NCBI GenBank assembly: GCA_965216725.1
Contig: CBDCGI010000007.1
Span: 62,001 to 126,000 of the forward strand
Source of the DNA: JACZUI01 sp965216725
Lineage (GTDB): Bacteria > Actinomycetota > Acidimicrobiia > Spongiisociales > ZC4RG35
Direction of reading: 5' to 3'
Length of the DNA: 64,000 bases
In this document: piece by piece, positions 49,878 through 59,090 of the stretch
Numbering within the stretch: position 1 is the stretch's first letter
Layout of the letters: the number at the start of each line of letters is the position of its first letter
The notes under the pieces: model-generated
Told to the model about the DNA's origin: nothing
Seen by the model: the letters and a program-made list of their open reading frames with translations, nothing else
Databases searched by the model: none
Program-made: the position numbers and the translations under genes

Positions 49878-51470
49878 CTACCGGGGATAGACGACCGCGG
49901 CGAACTCGTCGCTCAGGTCACACCCGCACCATTCCTCGGCAGCAGCCTGAAACTCCGTAGTGGCGACAACACCGTATTTGAAATGCTCTGCGTAGGAGCG
50001 GAGGAACCCGTCAAGCTCCTCCTGGCCGCCCATAGGCCCGGCCAGGTTTCCGATCTCCAAGGGGCCTCGCCCATAAACGATTGCCCCGTACTCGGCGCCC
50101 TGGTAGCTCGCGACCGGCAGACCGATGGGGATGTCGGCGCGCTCGACGCGATCCCAGCGGCTCTGGAGATGACTGGCGAACCCTTCGGCCGCGCCTTCGC
50201 CCTGGGTGATGCCCCACCACTTCCAAGTCGCATATTGCGCCATCGCCTCGTCGAGCCAGGGCTCGTCGAGTTGGTCGTTGCCTACGGTTCCGTAGAACCA
50301 CTGATGGGCCACCTCGTGCACCACGGTGGACAGGATCGTCGGGTCGTCGAAGCCGGCATCCGGGTCGTAGTGGCCCATGGCCATGGCGATGGCACCCGGG
50401 TACTCCACACCGAGCGCCAGAGTCCGGGTGCTCACCAGATCCATCTCGGTATAGGGGTAAGCCCCGTAGAGATCCTCAAAGACCCGCATGGAAGAGACTG
50501 CGGCGTCGAGGACCATCTGACTCCTTTCCCCAAAACGTGCCGGGGCATAGGAATTGATCGTGGTCTCGCCCACTTCCGCCTGCAATAGCGCCAAGTCCGC
50601 CGATGTGGCGATGTAGAAATCCCGAGCAGGGCCAGCTGCATACATGCCGGCTTGGGCGCCGTCAGCCGTCATCTCGGTCGCGACCAGCGATCCGGAAGTC
50701 ACGAGGGTCAACTCGGGAGCCGCGGACAGCCTCACAAGGAAGAAGCCGGCTTCGGAATAGACGCTGTCACCGCTGGGAGGCGCGATCTCGGTGTTCCAGC
50801 CCTCATCGTCGTACACGGCGATCAATGGCAGGGCATGCGCCAAGGCAAGAATTCCCTCGTCGAGGAGGAAGGTCCCGTACTTGCCCCCTTCGTCGATGGG
50901 CACCGTGACAGCCAACCCCGCCTCCACCAAGACGGAGTCGCCCGGCGGGAGCGGGTCCGCCAACGGGATTGTCATCACGCTCCGCTGGAGTGAGTACAAC
51001 GGCTCAACCGCTGAGCCGTCGACAGCCAGATCGAACACGTCAGCGACGCCGTCAGACACATTGGGGAACAGCCGGAACACCACCTCCGACAACGGATCCT
51101 CCTCATTGTTCACAACCCGAACCGAGAAATTCCCGTCGAAGCCTGTCAGATCGGGACGAATCGACAGATCGGCTTCATAGAGGGGCGACCTCAAGAACAG
51201 CTCGTCGACGGTCGGCTCCTCCGATGCGATCAGACCGGCACGGAAGACGTCGAGGTCGTACCCATGCCCGGCGAAGAGATGGAACGGTTCTGCGACCTGG
51301 TGCGTCGTCGAAGAAGAAGGGGGTGCCGGCGAGGTGGAGCTCGAGACACTCGATTCCGACCCCGACCCAGATGTCGGGCTCGAGCCCCCACCAGTGCAGG
51401 CCGCGACGAGAAGCCCGCACAGGGCAAGGAATCCGACTCTCCTCATTCGCCTAACAATGGTCGCAAGCAC
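49878..51470 (-). CDS. M1-family metallopeptidase, lipoprotein
   Basis: The 530-residue protein has a lipoprotein leader (GLLVAAC) and Ser/Thr/Pro linker, a beta-rich N-terminal domain, and the gluzincin site HEVAHQWF (His385, His389) with Glu408 in WLDEAMAQYATW. The exopeptidase GxMEN motif is replaced by LGVEYPGAIAMAMG, which still keeps the Glu. It should act outside the membrane as an aminopeptidase or related peptidase. GTG 51470 or ATG 51446 could be the start. Divergent from the sulfatase gene. Confidence 0.87.
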   Translation of the reverse strand: MLATIVRRMRRVGFLALCGLLVAACTGGGSSPTSGSGSESSVSSSTSPAPPSSSTTHQVAEPFHLFAGHGYDLDVFRAGLIASEEPTVDELFLRSPLYEADLSIRPDLTGFDGNFSVRVVNNEEDPLSEVVFRLFPNVSDGVADVFDLAVDGSAVEPLYSLQRSVMTIPLADPLPPGDSVLVEAGLAVTVPIDEGGKYGTFLLDEGILALAHALPLIAVYDDEGWNTEIAPPSGDSVYSEAGFFLVRLSAAPELTLVTSGSLVATEMTADGAQAGMYAAGPARDFYIATSADLALLQAEVGETTINSYAPARFGERSQMVLDAAVSSMRVFEDLYGAYPYTEMDLVSTRTLALGVEYPGAIAMAMGHYDPDAGFDDPTILSTVVHEVAHQWFYGTVGNDQLDEPWLDEAMAQYATWKWWGITQGEGAAEGFASHLQSRWDRVERADIPIGLPVASYQGAEYGAIVYGRGPLEIGNLAGPMGGQEELDGFLRSYAEHFKYGVVATTEFQAAAEEWCGCDLSDEFAAVVYPR

Positions 51471-51534
51471 GAAGTCGTGTCACACAGAGCGCCTCCCATG
51501 CAACATTGACCCCTGCCGTCGGTACCGTTCCGCA

Positions 51535-53985
51535 ATGTCGTGGAGGAGGTTTGACGGCAAACGGCTGCGGGAACGCGCTCTGGTTCTCGGTGGTCTTGGC
51601 GGCGCCGCCATAACCGCACCACTGCTCGACATCTACGGCAAAAACCCCGAGGCGTTCGTGGCAAATCGGACCTCGCCTCGAAACATCGTCTTGTTCGGCT
51701 TGCTGGTCACGGTCGCCGTGCCGTTGCTCTGCCTCGGTCTTCTCACCTTGGCGGAGCTCGTCGGGCCGAAGACCTCCCAGGTCACCTTCTATTTCCTATT
51801 CGGCCTGCTTGCCTTGGGCACCGGCCTGGTGATCTCGCGGCAGGTGTCCCCAGAGTCGACGGCACTGGCGATTGCCATTGCTGTTGCCATCGCAGGACTC
51901 ACCTACCAGCTTTACCGATGGCTAGGAGGAGGAATGCGCTGGTTCTCCCTCGCTCTGCCTGCGGTCCTCGGCATCTTCTTGTTTGCCTCCCCGACCTCCG
52001 ACCTGATCTGGAACACGGAGCCCGATCCGGGGGCCGGCGCTACACCGATCGCCAGTCCAAGCTCCATCGTCTTCATCCAACTCGACGAGCTCCCCACCGC
52101 GTCGCTGATGGACGGGGAATCGATAAACGAAGCTCTGTTTCCCAACTTTGCGAGGTTGTCGAAGGAAGGAACCTGGTACCGAAACGCTTTTTCGCCGTCG
52201 ATCGCTACCACTCAAAGCGTGCCCGCCGCGCTCACCGGCCTCCTTCAGGATGGAGACTTGAATCCGACCGTGTCTGATCACCCGAGAAACCTCTTCACGC
52301 TGCTGGGCGAGTCTTATGAGATGCAAGTGATCGAATGGGTCGCCGAGCTTTGCCCCCCCGACACGTGCCCTGAGTTCGCCGGCCGCGCTCCCGCCCAGTT
52401 CAGCTCACTGATCAACGATGCTGTGGTGGTCTACGGGCACCTTACGCTTCCTTTGGGGCTTCGCGACCAGCTCCCGGCGGTGGACAACGCGTGGAACGCG
52501 TTCCTCGGCGAGGATGAGGCGACGCTGGCCGGGACGAGAATCGACATCCCGGGATACCCGGTCCCGGAACCCCCACTGCGCAGCTCTTGGATCGACTGGA
52601 TCCAGCGAATCACCAACGGTATCGCCCGTGGGGAGCCGCCCACGCTTCACTACGCCCATCTCAAGGCACCACATGTCCCCTGGCAGGTCAACCCGTCGGG
52701 AACTCACTACGTGGTGCCCGAGGACTCTGGGGAAGTAGACGGCGTCGAACATCGCGGCTATTGGGTGGACGACCAGGTCCGGGCCACGTTGGGATTCCAG
52801 CGGCATCTCTACCAGCTGGGATTTCTCGACGAGATGCTTGGCCAGACACTTCGCAGGCTCGAGGAAACAGGCAACTGGGACGACACGATGGTGGTAGTCG
52901 TGGCCGATCACGGTGCCTCCTTCGTTGCCGGCGAGCACCGCCGTTGGCCTTACGATGACAATCGGGACGACCTGTATCGGATCCCGCTCTTCATCAAATA
53001 CCCGAACCAGACGGAAGGGGCGATTCGAGATGAGGCCGCATTCGTCATCGACATCCTGCCCACAATCGTGGATGCCCTCGAGATCGATACTGACTGGGTC
53101 TTCGACGGAATCTCGCTGATCGACCCCTCCGAGACCGATAGGCCCCACCAGATCATCGGGTGGTGCTGCAATCGCCAGCCGGTGACCACGAATCTGCAGA
53201 CGCTGCACGACCAGGTGAAACGAAATCAGACATGGGTTCCGGACCAGTCGAGCTGGACTGCCGTCGCCGCCGCCGGAACCGTCACCGACTTGATGGGAGA
53301 ACCTGAAGAATCCCTGGCCGCGGTTTTCACCGAAGACTTACTGTGGGAGCTTGCTGCATCAGACGAGCCCGCACCCGGCGTAGCTCAAACCGTGGTCTTT
53401 GGCCGGATCGAGATCCCCGAGGCGGTGAACGGCGACTCCGTCCTGATATCGGTCGACGGCGTGATCGCCGGCAGCGGCTTCATTCTGCGCGACTCTGCCA
53501 CCAGCGGTGCGCTCAGGGCCATCGTTGCCGAAGAGTATGTGTCACAGGAGGACCCGGACGTCGCGGTTTTGATCCGGACAGCAGAGGGCAATTGGCTCGC
53601 CGGCAAGCCGGGGTCGATCGCCATCGCATATCTCGACGAGAACGATCAGCCCCTTGCCATCGAACCCGAGGGCTCGCGCAAGGTCCAGGTCGACGTGGTC
53701 CGCGACACGGGTTCAGGATGGCTCGTGGAAGGTTGGTCGGCCGACACCAAGAACTTCAAGACACCCGACATGATCTATGTGTATGCGGGCGAGACCCTCG
53801 TCACCTACGGGCCTCCCAACGTGGACAACCGAAATGTGGTTGCCTGGACCGGGAGTGAGGAATTGCTCCGTTCCGGCTTCTCCTTTGAGATTTCCTCGGA
53901 CGACATCCCAGACGAAAGCCAACGTCTGATAGTCGTCTCGAGGTTTGGTGACCGGTCGGTGGCCGAAGCGTCGACTCTGGGCTAG
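51535..53985 (+). CDS. Membrane sulfatase/phosphotransferase-like protein (alkaline-phosphatase superfamily)
   Basis: The 816-residue protein has about four to five N-terminal helices (to about 160), a catalytic domain (about 180-530) starting SIVFIQLDELPTASL (metal Asp), YAHLKAPHVPW, and MVVVVADHGASF with metal Asp-His, then a C-terminal beta domain (about 640-810). The usual Cys/Ser/Thr nucleophile context SxxTTQSVPAALTG is present in FSPSIATTQSVPAAL. It may modify a cell-wall or lipid-linked polymer. ATG 51535. Confidence 0.82.
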   Translation: MSWRRFDGKRLRERALVLGGLGGAAITAPLLDIYGKNPEAFVANRTSPRNIVLFGLLVTVAVPLLCLGLLTLAELVGPKTSQVTFYFLFGLLALGTGLVISRQVSPESTALAIAIAVAIAGLTYQLYRWLGGGMRWFSLALPAVLGIFLFASPTSDLIWNTEPDPGAGATPIASPSSIVFIQLDELPTASLMDGESINEALFPNFARLSKEGTWYRNAFSPSIATTQSVPAALTGLLQDGDLNPTVSDHPRNLFTLLGESYEMQVIEWVAELCPPDTCPEFAGRAPAQFSSLINDAVVVYGHLTLPLGLRDQLPAVDNAWNAFLGEDEATLAGTRIDIPGYPVPEPPLRSSWIDWIQRITNGIARGEPPTLHYAHLKAPHVPWQVNPSGTHYVVPEDSGEVDGVEHRGYWVDDQVRATLGFQRHLYQLGFLDEMLGQTLRRLEETGNWDDTMVVVVADHGASFVAGEHRRWPYDDNRDDLYRIPLFIKYPNQTEGAIRDEAAFVIDILPTIVDALEIDTDWVFDGISLIDPSETDRPHQIIGWCCNRQPVTTNLQTLHDQVKRNQTWVPDQSSWTAVAAAGTVTDLMGEPEESLAAVFTEDLLWELAASDEPAPGVAQTVVFGRIEIPEAVNGDSVLISVDGVIAGSGFILRDSATSGALRAIVAEEYVSQEDPDVAVLIRTAEGNWLAGKPGSIAIAYLDENDQPLAIEPEGSRKVQVDVVRDTGSGWLVEGWSADTKNFKTPDMIYVYAGETLVTYGPPNVDNRNVVAWTGSEELLRSGFSFEISSDDIPDESQRLIVVSRFGDRSVAEASTLG

Positions 53986-55343
53986 GCGGGTGTGAGGTCG
54001 AAAAGGGTGCGGGTTCCCCCTGCGATGCTCTTCTCTGCCTGGACACTGAATCGCTGCGCCAGGAGGGAACGGAACGCAGACTCGTCCCGACCCACGTGGA
54101 GCTCGTCTTCATGTTTGTTGTTGGTGAGCTTGAGGACCATCTCGTCGTCGGGTGCCACGTATTCGAGCACCACAGGCGAGTCGAAGCCCCGCAGCCAGTC
54201 GAGCACCGAAGCCGGCGGGATACTCGCCGTGTAGATGAGATGGTGGATGAGCCCATAAGCAATCACCAGGTCGGGATTTGAGCGTTGGACGATCCCGGGC
54301 CGTTCAACACCGGACCAACCCTGCGACGGTGATGGGTTGGCCAGATCGGTGAGAACCACGTTCAGGTTCTTCCCGGCGCCGTTCGCATACACCTGCTCCA
54401 GGATCGCTTCGTCACCATCAACTGCGATGGCGTGAGCACCTCCGTCGGCTGCGATCTCGGAGAAAAAGGCATCGTTGGCACCCAAGTCGAGCACTCGCTG
54501 CGGTTTGACTCGTCCTATGGAATGGCGGAGGAAACCGGCCTTCGTCTCGCGGTCTCGACCTACGTGGTTACAAGATTCGTAGTCGGCCCAGCCCTCAGCA
54601 GTCGGATTCCATGAAAGTGAGTCAACAAGTCCTCGCAGTTTGTTGACATTGGCCAGGATCATCTCGGCGTTGAACCCGGCGGCACTCAAATCATCGCGCA
54701 CCGCCTCTCCGGCCAGCCGCTGTTCCATTCGGGCTTGAAGCACAACGTGGCCCAAAGCCGCGGGTTTCCACCTCTTCCCTGCGGGGAGGAGACTCTTCAT
54801 CTGGCTGGCGGTTGGGCCCTCCATGTCGCCCCTCAGCCAGGGTTGGAAGGGGACGTCCAGCCAGGCTCGAAGCATGAGGGGGAACAAGAATTGGCGGGTG
54901 AATTGGCGATAACCAATCCAAGGCTCGCCGTCGCGATAGGGCTCAAACGACCCGATGTCGATGAACAGCGGACGGCCTTCGACGAATTGGATGTTGAACG
55001 GTGTGGCGTCTTTGATCGTGAGTCCGTCGTCCAGTGCCCTCGCCAAGAGCTCGAGCTGGAGCTGAGCTGCGTCTTTGAGCATGGAGAAGGTCCACTCGTA
55101 TGGATAGGTGATGACCGGGACGCGGGGATGCTCCAACGCTCCTGGAGCCCCTTCAGGGGGATTCGGCACCTCGGTGGAGGCTATGAGAGAGCCCTCAGCC
55201 ACGGCACTCGAGTAGAAGGTGCTGTCGGAAAGGGCCTTCCAGGCGTTGAGCCCCCTCTGATCAAGGACTCGGATTACCCGATCGGCTTCGAAGACAATAT
55301 GAGAGGCCGGATCACGAAAGGATCCGGGATCGGCTTGGCTCAC
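53982..55343 (-). CDS. Class I methyltransferase with a large N-terminal domain
   Basis: The 453-residue protein has an N-terminal half with kinase-like wording (LTIKDATPFNIQFVEGRPLFIDIGSFEPY, reminiscent of the HxDxxxxN...IDxGS loop) and a C-terminal SAM-binding domain (VLDLGANDAFFSEIAADGGAHAIAVDGDEA, DLVIAYGLIHHLIY). It follows the 60-residue GYLDPGSGS gene by 7 nt and is convergent (4-bp overlap) with the sulfatase gene. Probably part of a surface-polymer modification set. Confidence 0.8.
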   Translation of the reverse strand: MSQADPGSFRDPASHIVFEADRVIRVLDQRGLNAWKALSDSTFYSSAVAEGSLIASTEVPNPPEGAPGALEHPRVPVITYPYEWTFSMLKDAAQLQLELLARALDDGLTIKDATPFNIQFVEGRPLFIDIGSFEPYRDGEPWIGYRQFTRQFLFPLMLRAWLDVPFQPWLRGDMEGPTASQMKSLLPAGKRWKPAALGHVVLQARMEQRLAGEAVRDDLSAAGFNAEMILANVNKLRGLVDSLSWNPTAEGWADYESCNHVGRDRETKAGFLRHSIGRVKPQRVLDLGANDAFFSEIAADGGAHAIAVDGDEAILEQVYANGAGKNLNVVLTDLANPSPSQGWSGVERPGIVQRSNPDLVIAYGLIHHLIYTASIPPASVLDWLRGFDSPVVLEYVAPDDEMVLKLTNNKHEDELHVGRDESAFRSLLAQRFSVQAEKSIAGGTRTLFDLTPA

Positions 55344-55350
55344 CGACTGA

Positions 55351-55533
55351 TCAGGAGTCGGCCTTCAACGCGGAGTCGTCGAGAGACTCTGTTTCGACGC
55401 CTTCTGCCACCAGCTTCTTGGTGGCACGCTTCTGCTTCCACGCTTTGTAGGCGACTCCGATACCGGCAAGACCACCGAGCAGGGCCTGAAGGATGAGACT
55501 TCCGGAACCTGGATCCAAATAGCCAAAGATCAT
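55351..55533 (-). CDS. 60-residue membrane protein with GYLDPGSGS motif
   Basis: MIFGYLDPGSGSLILQALLG, one transmembrane helix (about 12-30) and a basic, then acidic tail. ATG 55533 has a strong AGGAGG 8 nt upstream. Small proteins with this YLDPGSGS start recur beside sulfatase-like and polysaccharide genes as I remember; function unknown. First gene of the operon with the methyltransferase. Confidence 0.8.
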   Translation of the reverse strand: MIFGYLDPGSGSLILQALLGGLAGIGVAYKAWKQKRATKKLVAEGVETESLDDSALKADS

Positions 55534-55656
55534 CTAGCTGTTCCTCCTAAGGGCGAGCGATTGTCGTCGCTCTGGGCCCAATGATGGCCCAAGTCGGCAG
55601 ACATGCAAAGTGTTAACGGCAGGTACTGGCAGTTTGTTTAGCTCCGACCCGAATGC

Positions 55657-56085
55657 TCAGGCGAGTTCCGCCTCCAGTGTGATCTCGACATTGCCTCTCA
55701 AGGCCATCGAAACAGGGCAGTTCTCCTTGGCATATTGGGCGGCCTCCAGGAACGACTCCTCAGAGGCACCTGGCACGTTCCCGACTACCGATAGGGCGAC
55801 ATCGGTGATCCCCGTCCCGGGGACAAAGGTGTAGGTCGCCTCAGTATCGAGACTGGTGGGCGGGGTGCCGGCCTTGGCGAGCGTGTTCGAAAGCGACATC
55901 GAGTAGCACGACGCATGGGCGGCAGCGATCAGCTCCTCAGGGCTGGTGACGCCTCCGTGCTCCTCGGCTCGCGCCTTCCATGTGACAGGAAGGGGACCTG
56001 CAGCCCCAGAATCGAGAGATGTCTCGCCACTCCCGTTGAAAAGGTCCCCGACCCAATGTGTCCGACCTGTGCTCTTCAGTGCCAT
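55657..56085 (-). CDS. OsmC/Ohr-family peroxidase-like protein
   Basis: The 142-residue protein carries the two conserved Cys in context: TSPEELIAAAHASCYSMSLSN (peroxidatic) and AAQYAKENCPVSMALRGNVEI (resolving). It reduces organic hydroperoxides. The wording is closer to OsmC than to Ohr. Stand-alone gene; no linked MarR-type regulator. Confidence 0.9.
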   Translation of the reverse strand: MALKSTGRTHWVGDLFNGSGETSLDSGAAGPLPVTWKARAEEHGGVTSPEELIAAAHASCYSMSLSNTLAKAGTPPTSLDTEATYTFVPGTGITDVALSVVGNVPGASEESFLEAAQYAKENCPVSMALRGNVEITLEAELA

Positions 56086-56145
56086 TCCGATCCTTCCAAC
56101 TGACGTCGGGCGAGGATACCTCTGGCCGCCAGTTGGCAGACCCGG

Positions 56146-56748
56146 TCAGTCGCGGCTTCGGCCTTCCTCGTCGAGGGTGTCCACTGGCGATGCGTCTCCG
56201 TCTCCCCCGGCCTGGGTGGTATCGGAATGGTCTGTGCCGCGCTGACGTGTGTCTTCGGCATCTCCGTCGGTGATGATCCCGGAGGGTTCATGATCGGTCG
56301 GCGATCCGTCTTGTGGGGCGTGATCGCGCCGGTAGCTATCCACAACCGAGCTCAATCTTCCCTGAAGCTCCGGCCAGTCCTCCACCGCATCACGGGCAAC
56401 CTGAACGTGCGCCGATACGACAAGCTCCGGCGCGCCGCGGGAGATCAGCTTCTCGACCTCGTCCACGCGGTGGGTCGATGCCGCATCCCGATCAAAGACG
56501 GAGACAACCGGCTCGACTACGCGCTTCAAGGGGTAGAGGAAGTCGCCTGGCACAGAATCCTCCGCAGCCAACGCCATTACTGGCAGCGCGAGCACCGTGG
56601 CGAGCGCGATCACAAGTAGGCGCCGTCTGAACCCCCAGGGCCGGTGACGTTTGTCGATCTCCGACGCCACGGCTGTCAGATGGCGCTCTCTGATCTCGGG
56701 TGTGACCGCCAGACGAACCTCACGCAGCAGGGCTATCGGATCACTCAT
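56146..56748 (-). CDS. DUF5667-like membrane protein, ECF-linked
   Basis: The 200-residue protein has a cytosolic N-terminus (1-40), one transmembrane helix (about 42-62, LLVIALATVLALPVMALAA), the conserved DSVPGDFLYPLKRVVEPV just outside, and a long acidic C-terminal tail. It overlaps the sigma-factor gene by 8 nt. Proteins with the PGDxLYPLKR segment commonly follow ECF sigma genes in actinobacteria. Confidence 0.78.
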   Translation of the reverse strand: MSDPIALLREVRLAVTPEIRERHLTAVASEIDKRHRPWGFRRRLLVIALATVLALPVMALAAEDSVPGDFLYPLKRVVEPVVSVFDRDAASTHRVDEVEKLISRGAPELVVSAHVQVARDAVEDWPELQGRLSSVVDSYRRDHAPQDGSPTDHEPSGIITDGDAEDTRQRGTDHSDTTQAGGDGDASPVDTLDEEGRSRD

Positions 56749-57298
56749 CCCAGTCCTCCCAAACCCTGCGGAGTTTGGTCTCGGCCCGTTCAGTGGCCGA
56801 GTAGACCGCCTTCCGCGTCATGCCCATGATCCGGGCCGTTTCCTCACCTTCGAGACCCACCACATGCTTGAGAGCAAGGAGAGTGCGGTGCCTTTTACTC
56901 AGCTTGGAGAGCGCACCGGCCAAGCGAGGATCCAAGGTGAGATCCCGGGGTGGATCCGTCGGGTGGTCAGGCACCGCCGGCGTCGGCCGCTCCGGATGAC
57001 GTGCCCTCCGCCTGTATTCATCCAAACACCCGTAACGGACACTCTTGAAGAGCCAGGCGCGCAAAGCGGCACCATTCCCTCTCAGGCGGGCCGCGGCGCC
57101 GACCAGCTCCACGAAAGTGTCCTGGACGATGTCCTCGGCCGTTCTGGCATCGTTGACCATTGAGAAAGCGAAGGAGATGAGATCGCCGCCGGTGGCTTCA
57201 TGCACACCGCGAAACGCCTCCTCGGAAAGAGCACGAATGCCGTCGACAAAGATGTCGAGAGGGTGAGACCGGCTGTGAGTCAGGTGTTCGATCCACAC
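56741..57298 (-). CDS. ECF-type RNA polymerase sigma factor (second)
   Basis: The 185-residue protein has region 2 (ISFAFSMVNDARTAEDIVQDTFVELVGAAARLR) and region 4 (LSKRHRTLLALKHVVGLEGEETARIMGMTRKAVYSATERAETKLRR). GTG 57298 is chosen; an in-frame ATG much farther upstream would overlap the secreted-protein gene. It is co-transcribed with the DUF5667-like gene and follows a secreted-protein gene by 68 bp. Confidence 0.85.
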   Translation of the reverse strand: MWIEHLTHSRSHPLDIFVDGIRALSEEAFRGVHEATGGDLISFAFSMVNDARTAEDIVQDTFVELVGAAARLRGNGAALRAWLFKSVRYGCLDEYRRRARHPERPTPAVPDHPTDPPRDLTLDPRLAGALSKLSKRHRTLLALKHVVGLEGEETARIMGMTRKAVYSATERAETKLRRVWEDWDE

Positions 57299-57366
57299 CC
57301 CCCCGACCCCAAACGATGGCGATAATGAAAACACTCCATCAAGTCTCCAACGAATCTGTATCGGCT

Positions 57367-57780
57367 TCAGATCCAACCGAGATAATGGAGAAGACGCAGC
57401 AGCTTGTTCCATTCGCCGGCGTGAACCAACCGATAGATGAGCTTTCGAATGCTGATATCGCGGGGAAAGTGATCGTCGATGCAGCGATCGTTGGTGAGAG
57501 CGAAACGTCGAATGTGACACCTATCGGTGACATGGTCGGAGACGCGATCGACCTGCCGATCCACAACCCGATCGTGCAATCGATCCGGCAGTCGATCACC
57601 GGGTCGATCTGGCACGTCAAACGAGGGACCATCAGCTACGACGTCGATCGGTTGGTCAAAGCCTTCACCTGGCAAATTGGCTTGATCTCGACGGGATCGG
57701 TCGTCGGCACCCGCGGCCATTGGCATGGTGCCCAGAATCGCCAAGACCAATAGGCCTGACAACCAGCTCCTGATTCGCAT
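57367..57780 (-). CDS. Small secreted protein with Asp-Arg-rich repeats
   Basis: The 137-residue protein has a clear signal peptide (about 1-26, SWLSGLLVLAILGTMPMAAGA) and a charged middle in which DR recurs about every four residues (DRLPDRLHDRVVDRQVDRVSDHVTDR). ATG 57780 is supported by AGGAGG 4 nt upstream. No family known. Its place before the ECF sigma gene suggests an envelope-stress link. Confidence 0.72.
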   Translation of the reverse strand: MRIRSWLSGLLVLAILGTMPMAAGADDRSRRDQANLPGEGFDQPIDVVADGPSFDVPDRPGDRLPDRLHDRVVDRQVDRVSDHVTDRCHIRRFALTNDRCIDDHFPRDISIRKLIYRLVHAGEWNKLLRLLHYLGWI

Positions 57781-57896
57781 TCTGCCTCCTGTATCCGTGT
57801 CACAGATACAGACGCCACATCCCTCAGCGATTCCCCGGTTTTCACCGCCGGCACCAGACCAGGTTCGGAGGGGACCGGTAGCATCGCCGCCGTCAC

Positions 57897-59090
57897 ATGA
57901 TCCGCAGAACACCGTTTCACAGCCGGACCAGTGCAGCCAACGCCACGGGGCTGTGGAGTCACTGGTCGGGGTACTTGTCGGCCGAGAAGTACCAGCTATC
58001 AGAGAAATTCGAGTACTTCGCGATCAGGAACAGTGCTGCGCTGATCGACACCTCCCCTCTGTTCAAATACCAGTTCACTGGTCCTGACGCTGAGCGCTAC
58101 CTCGCCGGCGTTCTGACCCGTGACATCAGAAAGTGCCAAGTTGGCCAGGCCCAATACACGATCTGGTGTGATGACAGCGGCTGGGTGCTGGAAGACGGGG
58201 TTGTGTTCCGACTTGCGGGCGACCACTACCTCCTGACCGCGGCCAGAGCCAATCTCGCCTATTTTCAAGATCTGATGGGTTCCCTCCGCGTGTCCATCGA
58301 GGATGTCACGGACGAGTATGCGGCCCTGGCAGTACAAGGCCCGAGGTCGAGGGAAGTCCTCGACGCTGCAGGTGCCGACGTGGAGCCACTCGGCTATTTC
58401 CGGGTCACGGACACCAAGATCGGTGATTCGTCGGTCACAATCTCGCGCACCGGCTACACCGGCGATTTGGGTTACGAGGTATGGATCCGCGAAGACCAGG
58501 CAATCGCCGTCTGGGACGCGGTTTCCGACGCCGGTGCCGCTCTTGGAGCCATCCCCGTGGGCCAGATGGCCATGCTCACCGCGCGGATCGAGGCCGGGCT
58601 GGTGCTCATCGATGAGGACTTCCACTCCGCGCGTTTCTCATGGAATGACGACCAGAGGTTCTCGCCCCTGGAACTGGGAATGGGTTGGATGCTTCGGGGC
58701 CTCGAGGTCGACGACCGGGCCTTCATCGGTCGAGCCTCCATTGAGGCCGAGAAAGCGAACGGAACATCACGGTGGAAGAGCGCGGGAGTGATGGTGGACT
58801 GGAGAGATTGGGATCGTGTGTTTGGGGAACGGGGTTTGATTCCCCCCAAGGACCACATCGCAGATACGTCAGGGAGAATGCTCTACGACGGCGATCTCAA
58901 CCAGGTGGGCTACGTCACGAGCTTTGTCTACTCACCGATGATGCAGCGCCACATTGGGATCGGGCGAGTCGAGCGCGATCACCACGGGCCGATTTCGCTG
59001 GAAGTGACGATCGATCATCGCTACGACGTCGTGGCCGCCGAAATGACCAAACTCCCCTTCTACAACCCGGCACGGAAAACCGCATCGTGA
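57897..59090 (+). CDS. GcvT-family aminomethyltransferase-like protein
   Basis: The 397-residue protein shows the folate-binding domain pattern: RNSAALIDTSPLFKYQFTGPDAERYLAGVLTRDIRKCQVGQAQYTIWCDDSGWVLEDGVVFRL, EYAALAVQGPRSREVL, VTISRTGYTGDLGYEVWI and the C-terminal barrel domain. GcvT relatives move one-carbon units from glycine, DMSP, sarcosine or other N-methyl compounds to tetrahydrofolate. The coupled FAD oxidoreductase suggests demethylation of a small substrate rather than the glycine cleavage system itself. Confidence 0.83.
   Translation: MIRRTPFHSRTSAANATGLWSHWSGYLSAEKYQLSEKFEYFAIRNSAALIDTSPLFKYQFTGPDAERYLAGVLTRDIRKCQVGQAQYTIWCDDSGWVLEDGVVFRLAGDHYLLTAARANLAYFQDLMGSLRVSIEDVTDEYAALAVQGPRSREVLDAAGADVEPLGYFRVTDTKIGDSSVTISRTGYTGDLGYEVWIREDQAIAVWDAVSDAGAALGAIPVGQMAMLTARIEAGLVLIDEDFHSARFSWNDDQRFSPLELGMGWMLRGLEVDDRAFIGRASIEAEKANGTSRWKSAGVMVDWRDWDRVFGERGLIPPKDHIADTSGRMLYDGDLNQVGYVTSFVYSPMMQRHIGIGRVERDHHGPISLEVTIDHRYDVVAAEMTKLPFYNPARKTAS

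Noticed and set aside
55534..55560. CCTTAGGAGGA upstream of the 60-residue gene as a fourth copy of the 35-bp repeat
   Set aside because: Only about 11 bases match and they serve as the ribosome-binding site; the CATAT and TGGGAC parts are absent.
57316..57753. 145-codon plus-strand frame opposite the DR-repeat secreted protein
   Set aside because: The minus-strand reading has a signal peptide and an AGGAGG at the right distance; the plus-strand one has neither.
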